27,110 nt of DNA from contig DATBLY010000185.1 of assembly GCA_036555125.1 (NCBI GenBank), positions 1 to 27,110 on the forward strand, in the 5' to 3' direction. Shown here piece by piece: positions 12,316 through 21,335 of this stretch. The number at the start of each line of letters is the position of its first letter. The first letter of the stretch is position 1. Below the pieces are notes generated by a model. The model saw nothing but the letters and a program-made list of their open reading frames with translations. It did not search any database and was not told where the DNA came from. Both the position numbers and the translations under genes were made by a program. This DNA comes from DATBLY01 sp036555125 (GTDB taxonomy: Bacteria > Actinomycetota > UBA4738 > HRBIN12).

Positions 12316-12345
12316 TTGGACGGGGGACGGGCAGCGGGATAGCCT
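12316..12345 (+). promoter_or_regulatory. Housekeeping-type promoter of the flippase fusion gene
   Basis: TTGGAC (12316-12321) and TAGCCT (12340-12345) are separated by 18 bases, close to the actinobacterial TTGAC/TANNNT pattern. The predicted start is near 12352, about 22 bases before ATG 12374, with GGGGGGCGAG as ribosome site. The rest of the 12188-12373 gap holds nothing else I can support. Confidence 0.5.
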
Positions 12346-12373
12346 CCGCCACCGGAGACCGGGGGGCGAGACG

Positions 12374-14869
12374 ATGGGATCCGCGCAGACAGCCACACAG
12401 GGCGATCAGCCCCCGGCACCAGCCCGTCGCGGCCCGCTCGGGCGGCTCGACCCCCGGGCCCTCCGACGCGCGGACATCCGGATCTTCTCGTCGGCGAGCG
12501 ATGCGCCCAAGGCGCGGCGGCCGACCGACGTCGTGCTCCTGGTCATCTCCGTCATCGGGGTGGCCACGCTCGCCCTCGTCGCGCCCGGCCCCACGGAGAT
12601 CGATGGGACGTTGTCGGAGCTGATCCAGGAGCTTCCCGGCCTCCTCGGATGGTTCTGGGAGATCTGCTACGACCTGATGCTCGGCTGGGCGCTCGTGCTC
12701 CTGGTCCTGGCGCTCGTCGCCCGGGGGCGGAAGCGGCTCTTCCTGACCGAGCTGCTCGCCGGGGGGCTGGCTCTCGGGTTCGCCCTGCTCGCGGGCAAGC
12801 TCGCGGGGACCGACTGGTCGACGAGCCTGCGAGCGATGACGGCGACGGACACGTCGCCCGTCTATCTGGCGGTGCGGCTCGCGGTGGCGACGGCGGTGGT
12901 CGTGATGGCGTCGCCGCACATGAGCCGGCCGCTCCGGTTCATCGGACGGTGGGTCGTGACCCTCGGGGCCGTCGCCGGGATCGCGATCGGCGTCACGCTG
13001 GCGATCGGCATGGTCGCTGGCCTGCTGATCGGGCTGGGCTCGGCGGCGCTGCTCCACCTGATCCTCGGATCCCCCGCGGGCCGGCTCACGCTCGATCAGA
13101 TCTCGAACGCGCTCGCGGACCTGGGGGTCGACGCCACCGAGATCCGACACGCTCCGCTCGAGCCGAGCGGGGTGGCGCTGGCGCTGGCGACCGCGTCCGA
13201 CGGCCGGGAGCTCGTCGTGAAGGTGTACGGCCGCGACGCGTGGGACGGACAGCTCCTGACCTCCGTCTGGGCGTCGCTCACGCGACGGGGCGAGCGCCTC
13301 AGCTTCGGAGGGCGGCTGCGACAGGTCGAGCACGAGGCCTACCTGACGCTGCTCGCCGAGCGCCAGGGTGTCCCCGTGCTCCCGCTCGTGGCGGCCGGGA
13401 TGGCGACCCAACGCGACGCGCTCCTGGTCACGGAGCTCACGGGCGAGCGCTTCGGCGGGCTGGACCCCTCCGCGATCGGCGACGATGTCCTGCGGGGCGC
13501 ATGGTGGGCCGTCGACCGGCTCCACGACCTCGGCATCGCCCACGGCCAACTGGACGCCGACCGGATCGTGATGCGTGCGGACGGCACCGCCGCGATCGGC
13601 GATCTCGGGGACGCGCGCAGCGGGGCGAGCGAGAGCGCGATGCTGACCGATCTGGCACAGCTCCTGGTGACGACCGCGCTCGTCGTCGGGCCCGAGCGCG
13701 CGGTCGAGGCCGGGATCGACGCGGTCGGGAAGGCCACGTTCGCCGACGTCTTGCCCTTCCTACAGCCGGCGGTGCTCGATCGCGACACCCGGCGGGCGAT
13801 CCGCGACCGGGAGTGGGACCTCGAGGACCTGATGGTGCACGCCACGGCTGCCACCGGGACCGAGGCGCCCGAGCTCGAGCAGCTGCGCCGGGTCTCCGGC
13901 CGGCAGATCGGGATCGTCGTGCTGATCGCGTTCATCGCGTACACGCTGATCTCCGCGATCGCCGGCATCGGCCTGGCGAACCTGTGGGACGAGCTCAAGA
14001 CCGCCGAGCTCGGCTGGGTCCTCGCCGCCTTCCTGCTAGCGCCGATCAGCCAGGTCCCCCAGGCCTTCTCCACGATGGGGGCGTCCGTGAGCGACCTCCT
14101 GTTCGTGCCGGTCCTGATGCTCCAGTACGCGATCCAGTTCATCCAGCTCGCCGTGCCCAGCTCCGCCGCGCGCGTGGCGCTCGAGGTGCGCTTCTTCCAG
14201 CGCAACGGCGTCGAGACCGGCGCCGCACTGTCGATCGGGCTCATCGACAGCTTGAGCGGCTTCGTGATCCAGATCGCCCTGATCCTCGTGATCACCCTCT
14301 CCGGTCTGGCGACCCTCGACCTCTCCTCCGGATCGAACTCCGACCAGTCGAGCTCGTCGTCGTCCGGCCCGAGCCTCCTGCTCCTGGCGGGCGGGCTGAT
14401 CCTCCTGGGCGTCGTGATCGCGCTGCTGATCCCGCGCTACCGCAAGACCATCCGGGAGGCGATCCCTCGCTACCGGGCGAACCTCCGTGCCCAGATGGCC
14501 GTCGGGGCGAAGGCCCTGCGCGTCCTTCGCTCGCCGTCGAAGGTCACGATGCTCTTCCTCGGGAACCTGGTGGCGCAGCTGATGCTGGCGGCGATCCTCG
14601 GGCTCTCGCTCCGGGCCTTCGGCGAACACGCCTCCTTCGCCGGGCTGGTCCTCGTCAACACCTTCGTCGCCCTGTTCGCGGGGTTCATGCCGGTCCCCGG
14701 CGGGATGGGGGTCGCAGAGGCCGCGTTGTCGGCAGGGCTCGTGGCCCTCGGGATCCCGAGCACCGCCGCGGTGTCCACGGCGATCCTGTATCGGCTCGCC
14801 ACGTTCTACCTGCCGCCCCTATGGGGTTCGCTCGCGACGCGCTGGCTGAAGCAGCGCTCGTACCTGTGA
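12374..14869 (+). CDS. Pseudokinase-LPG flippase fusion (LPG_synthase_TM family) membrane protein
   Basis: An 831-residue protein from ATG 12374. An N-terminal membrane part (about 50-235, five or six helices) is followed by a soluble kinase-like region (about 245-495) and a C-terminal flippase domain (about 508-831) of the lysylphosphatidylglycerol-synthase TM type, with the hallmark MPVPGGMGVAEAALSAGL near 775-790. In the kinase-like part, Lys283 (VVKVYG) and a DFG-like Asp410 (GDLGDAR) remain, but the catalytic-loop Asp is Gln392 (AHGQLDADRIVM) and the following Asn position is Arg397, so it is probably a pseudokinase. A serine-rich loop (SSGSNSDQSSSSSS) splits the flippase domain. Likely moves or helps modify a lipid or lipid-linked sugar; substrate unknown. 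No lysyltransferase (GNAT) domain is present. Confidence 0.9.
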   Translation: MGSAQTATQGDQPPAPARRGPLGRLDPRALRRADIRIFSSASDAPKARRPTDVVLLVISVIGVATLALVAPGPTEIDGTLSELIQELPGLLGWFWEICYDLMLGWALVLLVLALVARGRKRLFLTELLAGGLALGFALLAGKLAGTDWSTSLRAMTATDTSPVYLAVRLAVATAVVVMASPHMSRPLRFIGRWVVTLGAVAGIAIGVTLAIGMVAGLLIGLGSAALLHLILGSPAGRLTLDQISNALADLGVDATEIRHAPLEPSGVALALATASDGRELVVKVYGRDAWDGQLLTSVWASLTRRGERLSFGGRLRQVEHEAYLTLLAERQGVPVLPLVAAGMATQRDALLVTELTGERFGGLDPSAIGDDVLRGAWWAVDRLHDLGIAHGQLDADRIVMRADGTAAIGDLGDARSGASESAMLTDLAQLLVTTALVVGPERAVEAGIDAVGKATFADVLPFLQPAVLDRDTRRAIRDREWDLEDLMVHATAATGTEAPELEQLRRVSGRQIGIVVLIAFIAYTLISAIAGIGLANLWDELKTAELGWVLAAFLLAPISQVPQAFSTMGASVSDLLFVPVLMLQYAIQFIQLAVPSSAARVALEVRFFQRNGVETGAALSIGLIDSLSGFVIQIALILVITLSGLATLDLSSGSNSDQSSSSSSGPSLLLLAGGLILLGVVIALLIPRYRKTIREAIPRYRANLRAQMAVGAKALRVLRSPSKVTMLFLGNLVAQLMLAAILGLSLRAFGEHASFAGLVLVNTFVALFAGFMPVPGGMGVAEAALSAGLVALGIPSTAAVSTAILYRLATFYLPPLWGSLATRWLKQRSYL

Positions 14870-14898
14870 CGACCTTCCCCTCGGGGACGGGGGTGGAC

Positions 14899-14904
14899 TA
14901 GGCT
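14899..14904 (+). promoter_or_regulatory. Possible -10 box (TAGGCT)
   Basis: TAGGCT in the context GGACTAGGCTCC stands 43 bases before ATG 14947, giving a predicted start near 14911. No good -35 is visible, so support is modest. Confidence 0.35.
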
Positions 14905-14946
14905 CCCCCTGCGTCGTCGACGGACGACCTGAGAGGGAGGGGCTCG

Positions 14947-15243
14947 ATGGGTTGTCTGTTCGCACTCGGGGCGGCGTTCTTCCCGAGGATCATGTTCGTG
15001 ATCCTGTGGATCGCGCGCCCCGTCTACGTCGACGCCGTGTTCGACACGTGGATCTGGCCGCTGCTGGGGTTGATCTTCCTGCCGTTCACGACCCTGCTCT
15101 GGGTCCTGCTCGACCAGCCCCCGGTCGGGGTCCACGGCTGGGACTGGCTGTGGATCGGGATCGCGGTCCTGCTGGACCTCGGGCACTACGTGAGCGTGGC
15201 GGCTCAGCGCAACCAGATGCCGGGGAGAGCCACCCCGGCCTGA
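14947..15243 (+). CDS. Small two- to three-helix membrane protein
   Basis: A 98-residue hydrophobic protein with ATG 14947 preceded by GAGAGGGAGGGG. Hydrophobic stretches at about 2-24 (GCLFALGAAFFPRIMFVILWI), 35-56 (WIWPLLGLIFLPFTTLLWVLL) and 67-84 (WLWIGIAVLLDLGHYVSVA) suggest three membrane helices, the last one followed by a basic tail. I recognise it only as a common actinobacterial hypothetical membrane protein. It is 77 bases from the flippase gene but appears to have its own -10. It converges on the drug-exporter gene with 28 bases between stops. Confidence 0.82.
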   Translation: MGCLFALGAAFFPRIMFVILWIARPVYVDAVFDTWIWPLLGLIFLPFTTLLWVLLDQPPVGVHGWDWLWIGIAVLLDLGHYVSVAAQRNQMPGRATPA

Positions 15244-15271
15244 TCCCGCGGACCCCGGCGCCACGGATCGC

Positions 15272-16894
15272 CTAGGTCGCCACGGGCTGCGTGGCTCCCG
15301 TCTGTCCCGCGGTGTCGATCCGGTGGTACTCGGCGAGCAGGGTCCGCTCTTCGCCCCGCCTCGGGAAGAAGATGAACACGAGCGCCGCACCGAGCAGGAC
15401 CGCCACGATCCCCGCGGTGTAGGCCCAGTCGTCGCCCTGCAGGAACGACGTCTTCGCCGCCGCCGTGATCTGGTCGGCGTACTTCGGGTACTGCTGGGCA
15501 ACCGCCTCGGCGCTCGCGAACGACTTCGTCAGCTGAGCCTGAACGCTGTCGCTGATCTGCTTCGGCGAGGCCGCGATCGCCGCCGAGGCGGCCGCCGCGT
15601 AGCCGGCCGTGAGCAGCGCTCCGAGGATCGACTGCATGATCGCGCCCCCGAGATCGCGCTGGAGGTCGGCCGTCCCCGACGCCATCCCGGCACGCTCCAC
15701 GGGAACGGAGCCCGTGAGCGAGTGGGACGCGGGCGTGCCCGCGAACCCCACACCGACGCCGAGCAGGGCGTACCCGAGACCGACCTCCCAGTAGGGGATG
15801 CCCTCGTCCCAGAGCAGCAGCATCACGACGAACCCCAGCAGGCAGAACACGTAACCCACGAGGAGCGTGAACCGGGCGCCTCGCGCCTCGACGAGCTTCG
15901 CCGAGCGCGGGGCGATCAGCACCATGAAGAGGGCGGCCGGGAGGATCGCGAGCCCCGCGTCCAGCGTGTCGTAGCCGAGCACGTTCTGCAGGAACTGCTG
16001 GCCCACGAACATCGCGGCCATGAGGGTCCCGAACACGACGATCCCGGCGCACGCCGCGACCCAGAAGATCCGCCTGCCCGCGATCTGGAGGTCGTACAGG
16101 GGGTTGCTGGCCCGCCGCTGCCGCACGACGAACGCGATCCCGGCGGCGACGGCGATCGCGGCGAGCCCCAGGACGAGGCTCCCCTCGTTCGGGACCGGCG
16201 CGAAGTTGATCGCCAGCACCAGCGCCGCGACCAACAGGACCGAGAGGATCCCGCCGAGGTTGTCGACGGGATCGGTCGTCTCGTTGACGTGGGCCGGCAC
16301 CAGCCGGAGCGCCAGCACGAGCGCCACGACGGCGAGCGGCAGCGTCATCAGGAACACCGACCCCCACCAGAAGTGCTCCAGCAGCAGACCGGAGCACAGG
16401 GGGCCGAGCGCCGAGATCGCACCGCCGAGCGCCGACCACAGGGCGATCGACCGCGTCCGCGCCGGCCCCGACCAGAGCGCCGTGATCAGTGCGAGGGTGG
16501 TTGGGAAGGCCATCCCGGCCGCCAGCCCCCCGAGCACCCTCGCCACGAACAGGATCGTGTCCGTCGGCGCGTACGCGGCCAGCAGGCTCGCCGGGATCGC
16601 GAGCGCGGTGCCGGCGATCAGCATCAGCTTGCGGCCGTGACGGTCGCCGAGCGCGCCCAGGTACAGGACCGACGCGGCCAGTCCCAGCGAATACCCGACC
16701 GCGATCAGGTCGAGGGTCGTCTGCGACGAGTCGAACGCGGCCCCGATCGACGGCAGCGCCACGTTCGCGACGGCCAGGTTGAGGTTGGCGACCGCGGCGA
16801 CGAGGATCAGCGCGAGGAGCACGAGGCCCGACCGGGCCGGGACCGTGGACGTCGATGACCCTGTCGTCGCGGCGCCGTTCCCGGGCGTCCCCAC
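15272..16894 (-). CDS. MFS drug exporter, DHA2 (EmrB/QacA, 14-TM) family
   Basis: A 540-residue transporter from GTG 16894, with GGGGAGGGGAGA seven bases upstream. MFS motif A is GALGDRHGRKLML (about 81-93), and motif C, the antiporter signature, is ALGGAISALGPLCSGLLLEHFWWGSVF. The first loop LAVANVALPSIGAAF and the size fit the 14-helix DHA2 branch (proton-driven multidrug export). A larger periplasmic insertion rich in Ala/Gln/Lys (about 430-490, ISDSVQAQLTKSFASAEAVAQQYPKY) before the last helix is common in actinobacterial members. No regulator gene adjoins it, so inducer and substrate cannot be guessed. Confidence 0.94.
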   Translation of the reverse strand: MGTPGNGAATTGSSTSTVPARSGLVLLALILVAAVANLNLAVANVALPSIGAAFDSSQTTLDLIAVGYSLGLAASVLYLGALGDRHGRKLMLIAGTALAIPASLLAAYAPTDTILFVARVLGGLAAGMAFPTTLALITALWSGPARTRSIALWSALGGAISALGPLCSGLLLEHFWWGSVFLMTLPLAVVALVLALRLVPAHVNETTDPVDNLGGILSVLLVAALVLAINFAPVPNEGSLVLGLAAIAVAAGIAFVVRQRRASNPLYDLQIAGRRIFWVAACAGIVVFGTLMAAMFVGQQFLQNVLGYDTLDAGLAILPAALFMVLIAPRSAKLVEARGARFTLLVGYVFCLLGFVVMLLLWDEGIPYWEVGLGYALLGVGVGFAGTPASHSLTGSVPVERAGMASGTADLQRDLGGAIMQSILGALLTAGYAAAASAAIAASPKQISDSVQAQLTKSFASAEAVAQQYPKYADQITAAAKTSFLQGDDWAYTAGIVAVLLGAALVFIFFPRRGEERTLLAEYHRIDTAGQTGATQPVAT

Positions 16895-16940
16895 GCGGAT
16901 CTCCCCTCCCCTCGCGGCCCGGCGGCGGTCGCCCCGGCGG

Positions 16941-18422
16941 TCAGGCGCGCATCGTATCCGCGTCGGCCACGAGCCGTCCGTCGACCATCGTCACGACGCG
17001 GTCGAGGTAGCGGATCAGCTCGTCGCTGTGCGTGGCGGCCACGCAGGCCGTCCCGCGCGCCACCGCCCGGCGGATGGCCTCCAGCATGTCCCGCGCATGC
17101 GCCCCGTCCTGGTGACCCGTCGGCTCGTCCGCCAGCAGGAGCACCGGGGTGAGGATCAGGGCGCGCGCCAGCGCCGCGCGCTGCTGCTCCCCCACGGACG
17201 TCTCCCGCGGGTACCGATGCTGGAGGGCCGAGAGCCCCAGGTCGTGGATCAGCTCGTCCGCGAGCTCCTCCGTGGACCCGAGGACGCCCGCGAGCCGCGC
17301 GGGGTACTCGACGTTCTCGCGGACCGTGAACTCCTCGATCAAGCCGAGCCGCTGCGGCAGGACCGCGACCTCGGCCCAGGGCGCCGAACGATCGACGGCG
17401 CGTCCGTCCGCCAGCACGACGTCGCCCACGTCGGCGCGCTCCCAACCGGACATCAGGTTGAGCAGCGTCGTCTTCCCGCTGCCGGACCGCCCGACGAGCC
17501 CGACGAGCTCGCCCTCCCCCACCACCACCGTCGCGTCGCGGACCGCGTGCACCGCCTCGCCGCCACGGTGGAACGTCTTGGTCACGTCGCGCACCTCGAT
17601 CGCGGGCCGCCGATGTTCGTCGGAGATGCGGGCGTCGCGTCCCACGGGAGCGGTCGCTCGCGTGCGCCCGACGCTCCCCGGACCCTTCCACGGGGTCGCC
17701 GCCGTACCGCCGGTCCCGCGCGTGCCGTGCGACGACGGCGAGCCCTCGGCCAGGCCATGATCGAGCCGGAGCACGCTCGAGCTGCGGTCGACGACGTCCG
17801 CGTCGTGGCTCGAGACGATGAACGTCACCCCCCGCGACACCAAGGCGTCGATCGCGTCGAGCATGTGCGTCGCGGAGTCGCGGTCGAGCTCGGCGGTCGG
17901 CTCATCCGCGACCACGATCCCGACGCCGGAGAGCAAGATCTGTGCGAACGCGGCCCGCTGCTGTTCGCCGCCGGAGAGCTCGTCCGGACGGTGCCCCAGG
18001 CGGTCGGACAGGCCGAGCAGGTCGACGAGCTCGGACGCAGCGACGGCCGATCCCCGTCCGCGGCCGGATCGGATCGCCAAGCGGAGGTGGTCCGCCACGG
18101 TGAGCTGCGGGAAGAAGTTGTCCGACGGCCGCTGTAGGACCGTGCCGACCACGCGTTGGCGCACGCGGCGGAGCCGCCCGGCGCCGGCGGTATCGAGACG
18201 GATCCCTCCCACGGACACGGTCCCGGACGTAGGGCGGTCGATCCCGGCCAAGATCCGCAGCAACGACGACTTCCCGCTCCCGGACGGACCGGCCACGACG
18301 CTCAACGCCTCGGCGGGGAACGCCGCCGTCAGCCCACGGAGGGCACGCACCTCGCCGGTCGCGGTCCGGTAGGTCTTCACGAGGTCGAGGCACATCGCCG
18401 CGCCGGCGTGGTCAGTCCGCAA
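16941..18422 (-). CDS. Tandem-ATPase ABC transporter protein (two fused NBDs)
   Basis: A 493-residue protein containing two LolD/MacB-type ATPase domains. NBD1: Walker A GPSGSGKS 45-52, signature LSGGEQQ 149-155, Walker B VVADEP, H-loop His206. NBD2: Walker A GRSGSGKT 311-318, signature SVGEQQ 409-414 (first Gly of LSGGQ changed to Val), Walker B LLADEP, His465. A low-complexity linker (about 225-275) joins them. I chose TTG 18422, which overlaps the end of the permease gene and has GAGGTG seven bases upstream; ATG 18395 is an alternative without a ribosome site. It must energise the permease encoded at 18412-21186. Fusion gives a fixed heterodimer instead of the usual homodimer. Confidence 0.92.
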   Translation of the reverse strand: MRTDHAGAAMCLDLVKTYRTATGEVRALRGLTAAFPAEALSVVAGPSGSGKSSLLRILAGIDRPTSGTVSVGGIRLDTAGAGRLRRVRQRVVGTVLQRPSDNFFPQLTVADHLRLAIRSGRGRGSAVAASELVDLLGLSDRLGHRPDELSGGEQQRAAFAQILLSGVGIVVADEPTAELDRDSATHMLDAIDALVSRGVTFIVSSHDADVVDRSSSVLRLDHGLAEGSPSSHGTRGTGGTAATPWKGPGSVGRTRATAPVGRDARISDEHRRPAIEVRDVTKTFHRGGEAVHAVRDATVVVGEGELVGLVGRSGSGKTTLLNLMSGWERADVGDVVLADGRAVDRSAPWAEVAVLPQRLGLIEEFTVRENVEYPARLAGVLGSTEELADELIHDLGLSALQHRYPRETSVGEQQRAALARALILTPVLLLADEPTGHQDGAHARDMLEAIRRAVARGTACVAATHSDELIRYLDRVVTMVDGRLVADADTMRA

Positions 18423-21186
18423 GACGCATCACCTCGCCCAGGTCGGTGCGCCGGGCGCGGGCGCTCGTCAGCCGCGCCCCCGCCCACGTCACGCAGGCGA
18501 GCGCGGCCACCACAACCGCGAGCGCCGCCACGGGGGCGACGACCAACGGACCCGGAGGGATCGTCGGTAGGGGGTCGATCAGCGGGACCACCAGGATCCC
18601 GGCGACGAGCGCGAGCGCCGCACCCACCACGAACGCGACCGTGAGCATCGTCCCGAACTCGAGGGTCAGCGCTCGCCGATACGTCGCGTCCGCCATCCCC
18701 ATCCGCAGCGAGAGCCCGTACGACACGACCTGCGAGCGCTGACGCGCCTGCAGATACATCACCATCCCGGCGATCACCAACAGCGCGGCGGCCAGGCCGA
18801 GCGCGTTCAACACCAGGAAGGTCTCGATCGCCGTCGCGATCGCGGGGATCGCCTCCACCTCGTCGGCCGTGAGGATCAGGTACGGGGGGTACTCGACCGA
18901 CGCGAGGGCGGCCGTCGCGCGCGCGGGATCGCCTCGCACCCAGATCTCGTGCGAGGCGTTCGTGTTGTTCAGCGGGTTCGTCGCGTCGACGAACGCGGCC
19001 GCCAGCGCGTCGCCGTCCACCACGAGCATCGGGCGCCGGGAGGTCATCCCCGGGAACGCGTCCGCGCGGCCGACCACCCGAAGCGTCAGCGCGTGCTCCT
19101 GGAGCTCGACCACCGCGCCGTCCCGCACGCGCGGTCCGCGTACCACGATCGCCCGGATCGGCTCGGGCTCGGCGCCGGATACCGCGTCGACCAAGGAAGG
19201 GAGCGAACGGTCCGAGAACCCGTCGCGCCAGAACGCGGCGCCCGCGAACGTGCGCGGATCGATCACCAGCAGGTCGAACCCGGCGCCACCCGGGAGATCG
19301 CCGGCGTCGATCATGCGCGTCACCGCGGTGAAGGGCAGCGGCATCGCCGGCGGCAACGGGGTCGACAGGTTGATCCGGCCCTGGACGTCGCTGCCCACGT
19401 AGACCTTCGCCTTGGCCTCGACCGTCGTCCGCAGGGAGGCCACCATCACCTGGGACTGCACGAAGATCCCCAGGCACAGCGCGGACGCTGCGATCAGGAT
19501 CCGGCTCGGACCGGCGGCGCCGGCGAGGCGACGGATCGCCAGGTAGCGCGCCTCGGAGCGCTGGGCGGCGCGTCCGCGCCACCACGCGACGGCCGCCACG
19601 AAGAGCCGGCCCGCCAGGGCTCCGAACCCGGCCAGGAACATGATCGGGAAGATCAGGAGCAGGAGGCTCGGCTCGGCGTCGTCTGCGGACAGCCGATCGC
19701 CGCCGAAGACCCCCGTCTCACGGATCCGCAGGTACAGGTAGATCGCCAGCGCCGCGAGCCCCAGCTCCCACGGGATCCGGGCCAGCATGCGCACGCGACC
19801 CTGGTGATGTTCCGATCGCCGGAGGAACGCGACCGCCGACACGACGCCGAGGAACGCCAGCGCGCCGATCACCGCCACGACGGCGCCACGGACCGCGGTC
19901 GAGACGGCCGACGCGGACGCCGAGCCCCCGGGTCCCAGGAGGCGCACGAGGACGACGGCCAGGCCGAGCCCCGCCGCGCCCCCCACCGCGCACGGGATCG
20001 CCGACTCCACGCTCGATCGCGCCGCGACCGACGGCCATCGCGCGCCGCGGACGAACAGCAGGCCCGCCTCGGTCCGGCGCGCGGCGTGCGCGAAGGCGCC
20101 CGCGGCGGCGATCACGATCAACGCGACCAGCACCCCCGCACCCTGGAGCAGCCGGCCGGCCGTCTCGAGCGACGACGTGCGCCGGTCGACCTGGCCGATC
20201 ACCTGTTCGAGCGACGAGACGAACAGGGCCTCCGTCACGTCGCCGCAGCATGGCGCGAACAACTCCCGGCCGCAGCACGCGAGGACCGCCCCGACCGGGT
20301 CGCCGCGGTCGGACGCCCGCTCGAGCGCCCGGGCGGCCGAGCGCGCCTGCTCGCGGGCCACGTCCAACGTCAATCCGGCGGGGTCGCGCAGCGGCGCGAT
20401 CCACCCGAGGTCCGCACGCCGGGGACCGAGCGTCGACGTCCACGCGAGCACCTGGTCCCGATCGGCGAGGATCGGCTGCGGCGGGGGCGAGCAGTCCAGG
20501 CACCCGGGGTCCAGATACACGTACCGCAACCACCGCTGCCAGTAGCCGACGTGCGGCAGCGGATACAGGCTCGCGTACACGCCGTCCACCGGAGCCAGGA
20601 TCGTCCGCCCGGCGTGCTCGAGTCGGATGAGGTCGCCGGGACCGGCACCCACCGCGTCCGCGATCAGGTCGGGGATCCACACGCCGTCGCCGTCCTCGCC
20701 GGCGAGCGGTTCCACGTGGTCGAGCGCGTCGCCGGCGAACACCAGCCTCCCGGTGATGGGACCGCTCTCCGGCTCGGCGCCGCTCGGCAGGGTGACCGAG
20801 GCCTCGGATCCGAAGACGTACGGCACCGTCGGCGCGAGCGCGACGCCGCCGGCGGCGAGCCGATCGAACGCATCCTGCATCTCCTCGGTGAGCAGGTCCC
20901 CGCCGGGCCCGCGGGCGTCGAGCCTGACGTTCGTCCGGCTGAAGGAGATCCCGGCACCGAAGGGCGTCACGATCCGATCGTCGATCCCCGCGTGCAGGAG
21001 CACGCTCTGACTGGCCGACAGGAACAAGGGGAACGCGGCTGCGGCGGCGGCGAGCAGGAGCGCACCGCCCGCGAGCGCGACGAACAGCCCCGGGTAGCGG
21101 AGCAGCGCTCCCGGCGCCCTGGCCCATAGCGGGTTGGCCCCGCCGGACCCGATCCCTCGGTGCGGATGCGTCCGCTCTCGGCCCAC
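18412..21186 (-). CDS. Large FtsX/MacB-type ABC exporter permease
   Basis: A 924-residue permease from GTG 21186. The layout is TM1 (about 33-57), a large external domain (60-340), three TMs (about 345-460), two more hydrophobic segments (475-530), TM (560-580), a second external domain (590-770) and three C-terminal TMs (780-905). The last block, ALGLAAALLVIAGMVMYLQARQRS, is typical of FtsX domains. It looks like two FtsX permease halves joined in one chain, matching the tandem ATPase downstream. The first external domain has six cysteines (229, 232, 304, 305, 313, 314). Stop and TTG start of the ATPase overlap. No ribosome site; TAGCAT at 21196-21201 puts the mRNA start at or within a few bases of the GTG. 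Confidence 0.9.
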   Translation of the reverse strand: MGRERTHPHRGIGSGGANPLWARAPGALLRYPGLFVALAGGALLLAAAAAAFPLFLSASQSVLLHAGIDDRIVTPFGAGISFSRTNVRLDARGPGGDLLTEEMQDAFDRLAAGGVALAPTVPYVFGSEASVTLPSGAEPESGPITGRLVFAGDALDHVEPLAGEDGDGVWIPDLIADAVGAGPGDLIRLEHAGRTILAPVDGVYASLYPLPHVGYWQRWLRYVYLDPGCLDCSPPPQPILADRDQVLAWTSTLGPRRADLGWIAPLRDPAGLTLDVAREQARSAARALERASDRGDPVGAVLACCGRELFAPCCGDVTEALFVSSLEQVIGQVDRRTSSLETAGRLLQGAGVLVALIVIAAAGAFAHAARRTEAGLLFVRGARWPSVAARSSVESAIPCAVGGAAGLGLAVVLVRLLGPGGSASASAVSTAVRGAVVAVIGALAFLGVVSAVAFLRRSEHHQGRVRMLARIPWELGLAALAIYLYLRIRETGVFGGDRLSADDAEPSLLLLIFPIMFLAGFGALAGRLFVAAVAWWRGRAAQRSEARYLAIRRLAGAAGPSRILIAASALCLGIFVQSQVMVASLRTTVEAKAKVYVGSDVQGRINLSTPLPPAMPLPFTAVTRMIDAGDLPGGAGFDLLVIDPRTFAGAAFWRDGFSDRSLPSLVDAVSGAEPEPIRAIVVRGPRVRDGAVVELQEHALTLRVVGRADAFPGMTSRRPMLVVDGDALAAAFVDATNPLNNTNASHEIWVRGDPARATAALASVEYPPYLILTADEVEAIPAIATAIETFLVLNALGLAAALLVIAGMVMYLQARQRSQVVSYGLSLRMGMADATYRRALTLEFGTMLTVAFVVGAALALVAGILVVPLIDPLPTIPPGPLVVAPVAALAVVVAALACVTWAGARLTSARARRTDLGEVMRLAD

Positions 21187-21335
21187 GCTCAGGGGATGCT
21201 AGTCGAGCGCCGGGTCCGGAACGGTCGAACCGACATGCCCGCAGACGCCCTGCGGCCGAAGGTCCCCGGATCCCCCAGCCTTCGGACCCCACGATGCGGG
21301 GGTCCAGGCCGGTGATGATGGACACGGAGGCGAGC
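21187..21335. promoter_or_regulatory. Divergent control region with two overlapping hairpins before pntAA
   Basis: Leftward TAGCAT (21196-21201) is a -10 for the permease and predicts an almost leaderless mRNA. Rightward, CCGAAGG (21256-21262) can pair with CCTTCGG (21279-21285), and GGACCCC (21284-21290) can pair with GGGGTCC (21299-21305). The two hairpins share bases 21284-21285, so in full form they exclude each other. They precede GGAGG (21326-21330) and GTG 21336. No known riboswitch consensus recognised. Confidence 0.35.

Noticed and set aside
10622..12373. Upstream extension of the flippase frame on the plus strand
   Set aside because: It is antisense to the SulP gene, and the promoter and ribosome site fit ATG 12374.
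12188..13549. Upstream extension of the SulP frame on the minus strand
   Set aside because: It is antisense to the flippase fusion, its composition is Arg/Gln/His-rich as in shadow frames, and a good ribosome site precedes TTG 12187.
15204..16439. 411-codon minus-strand frame
   Set aside because: It is a shadow of the DHA2 transporter in another frame on the same strand, without MFS motifs.
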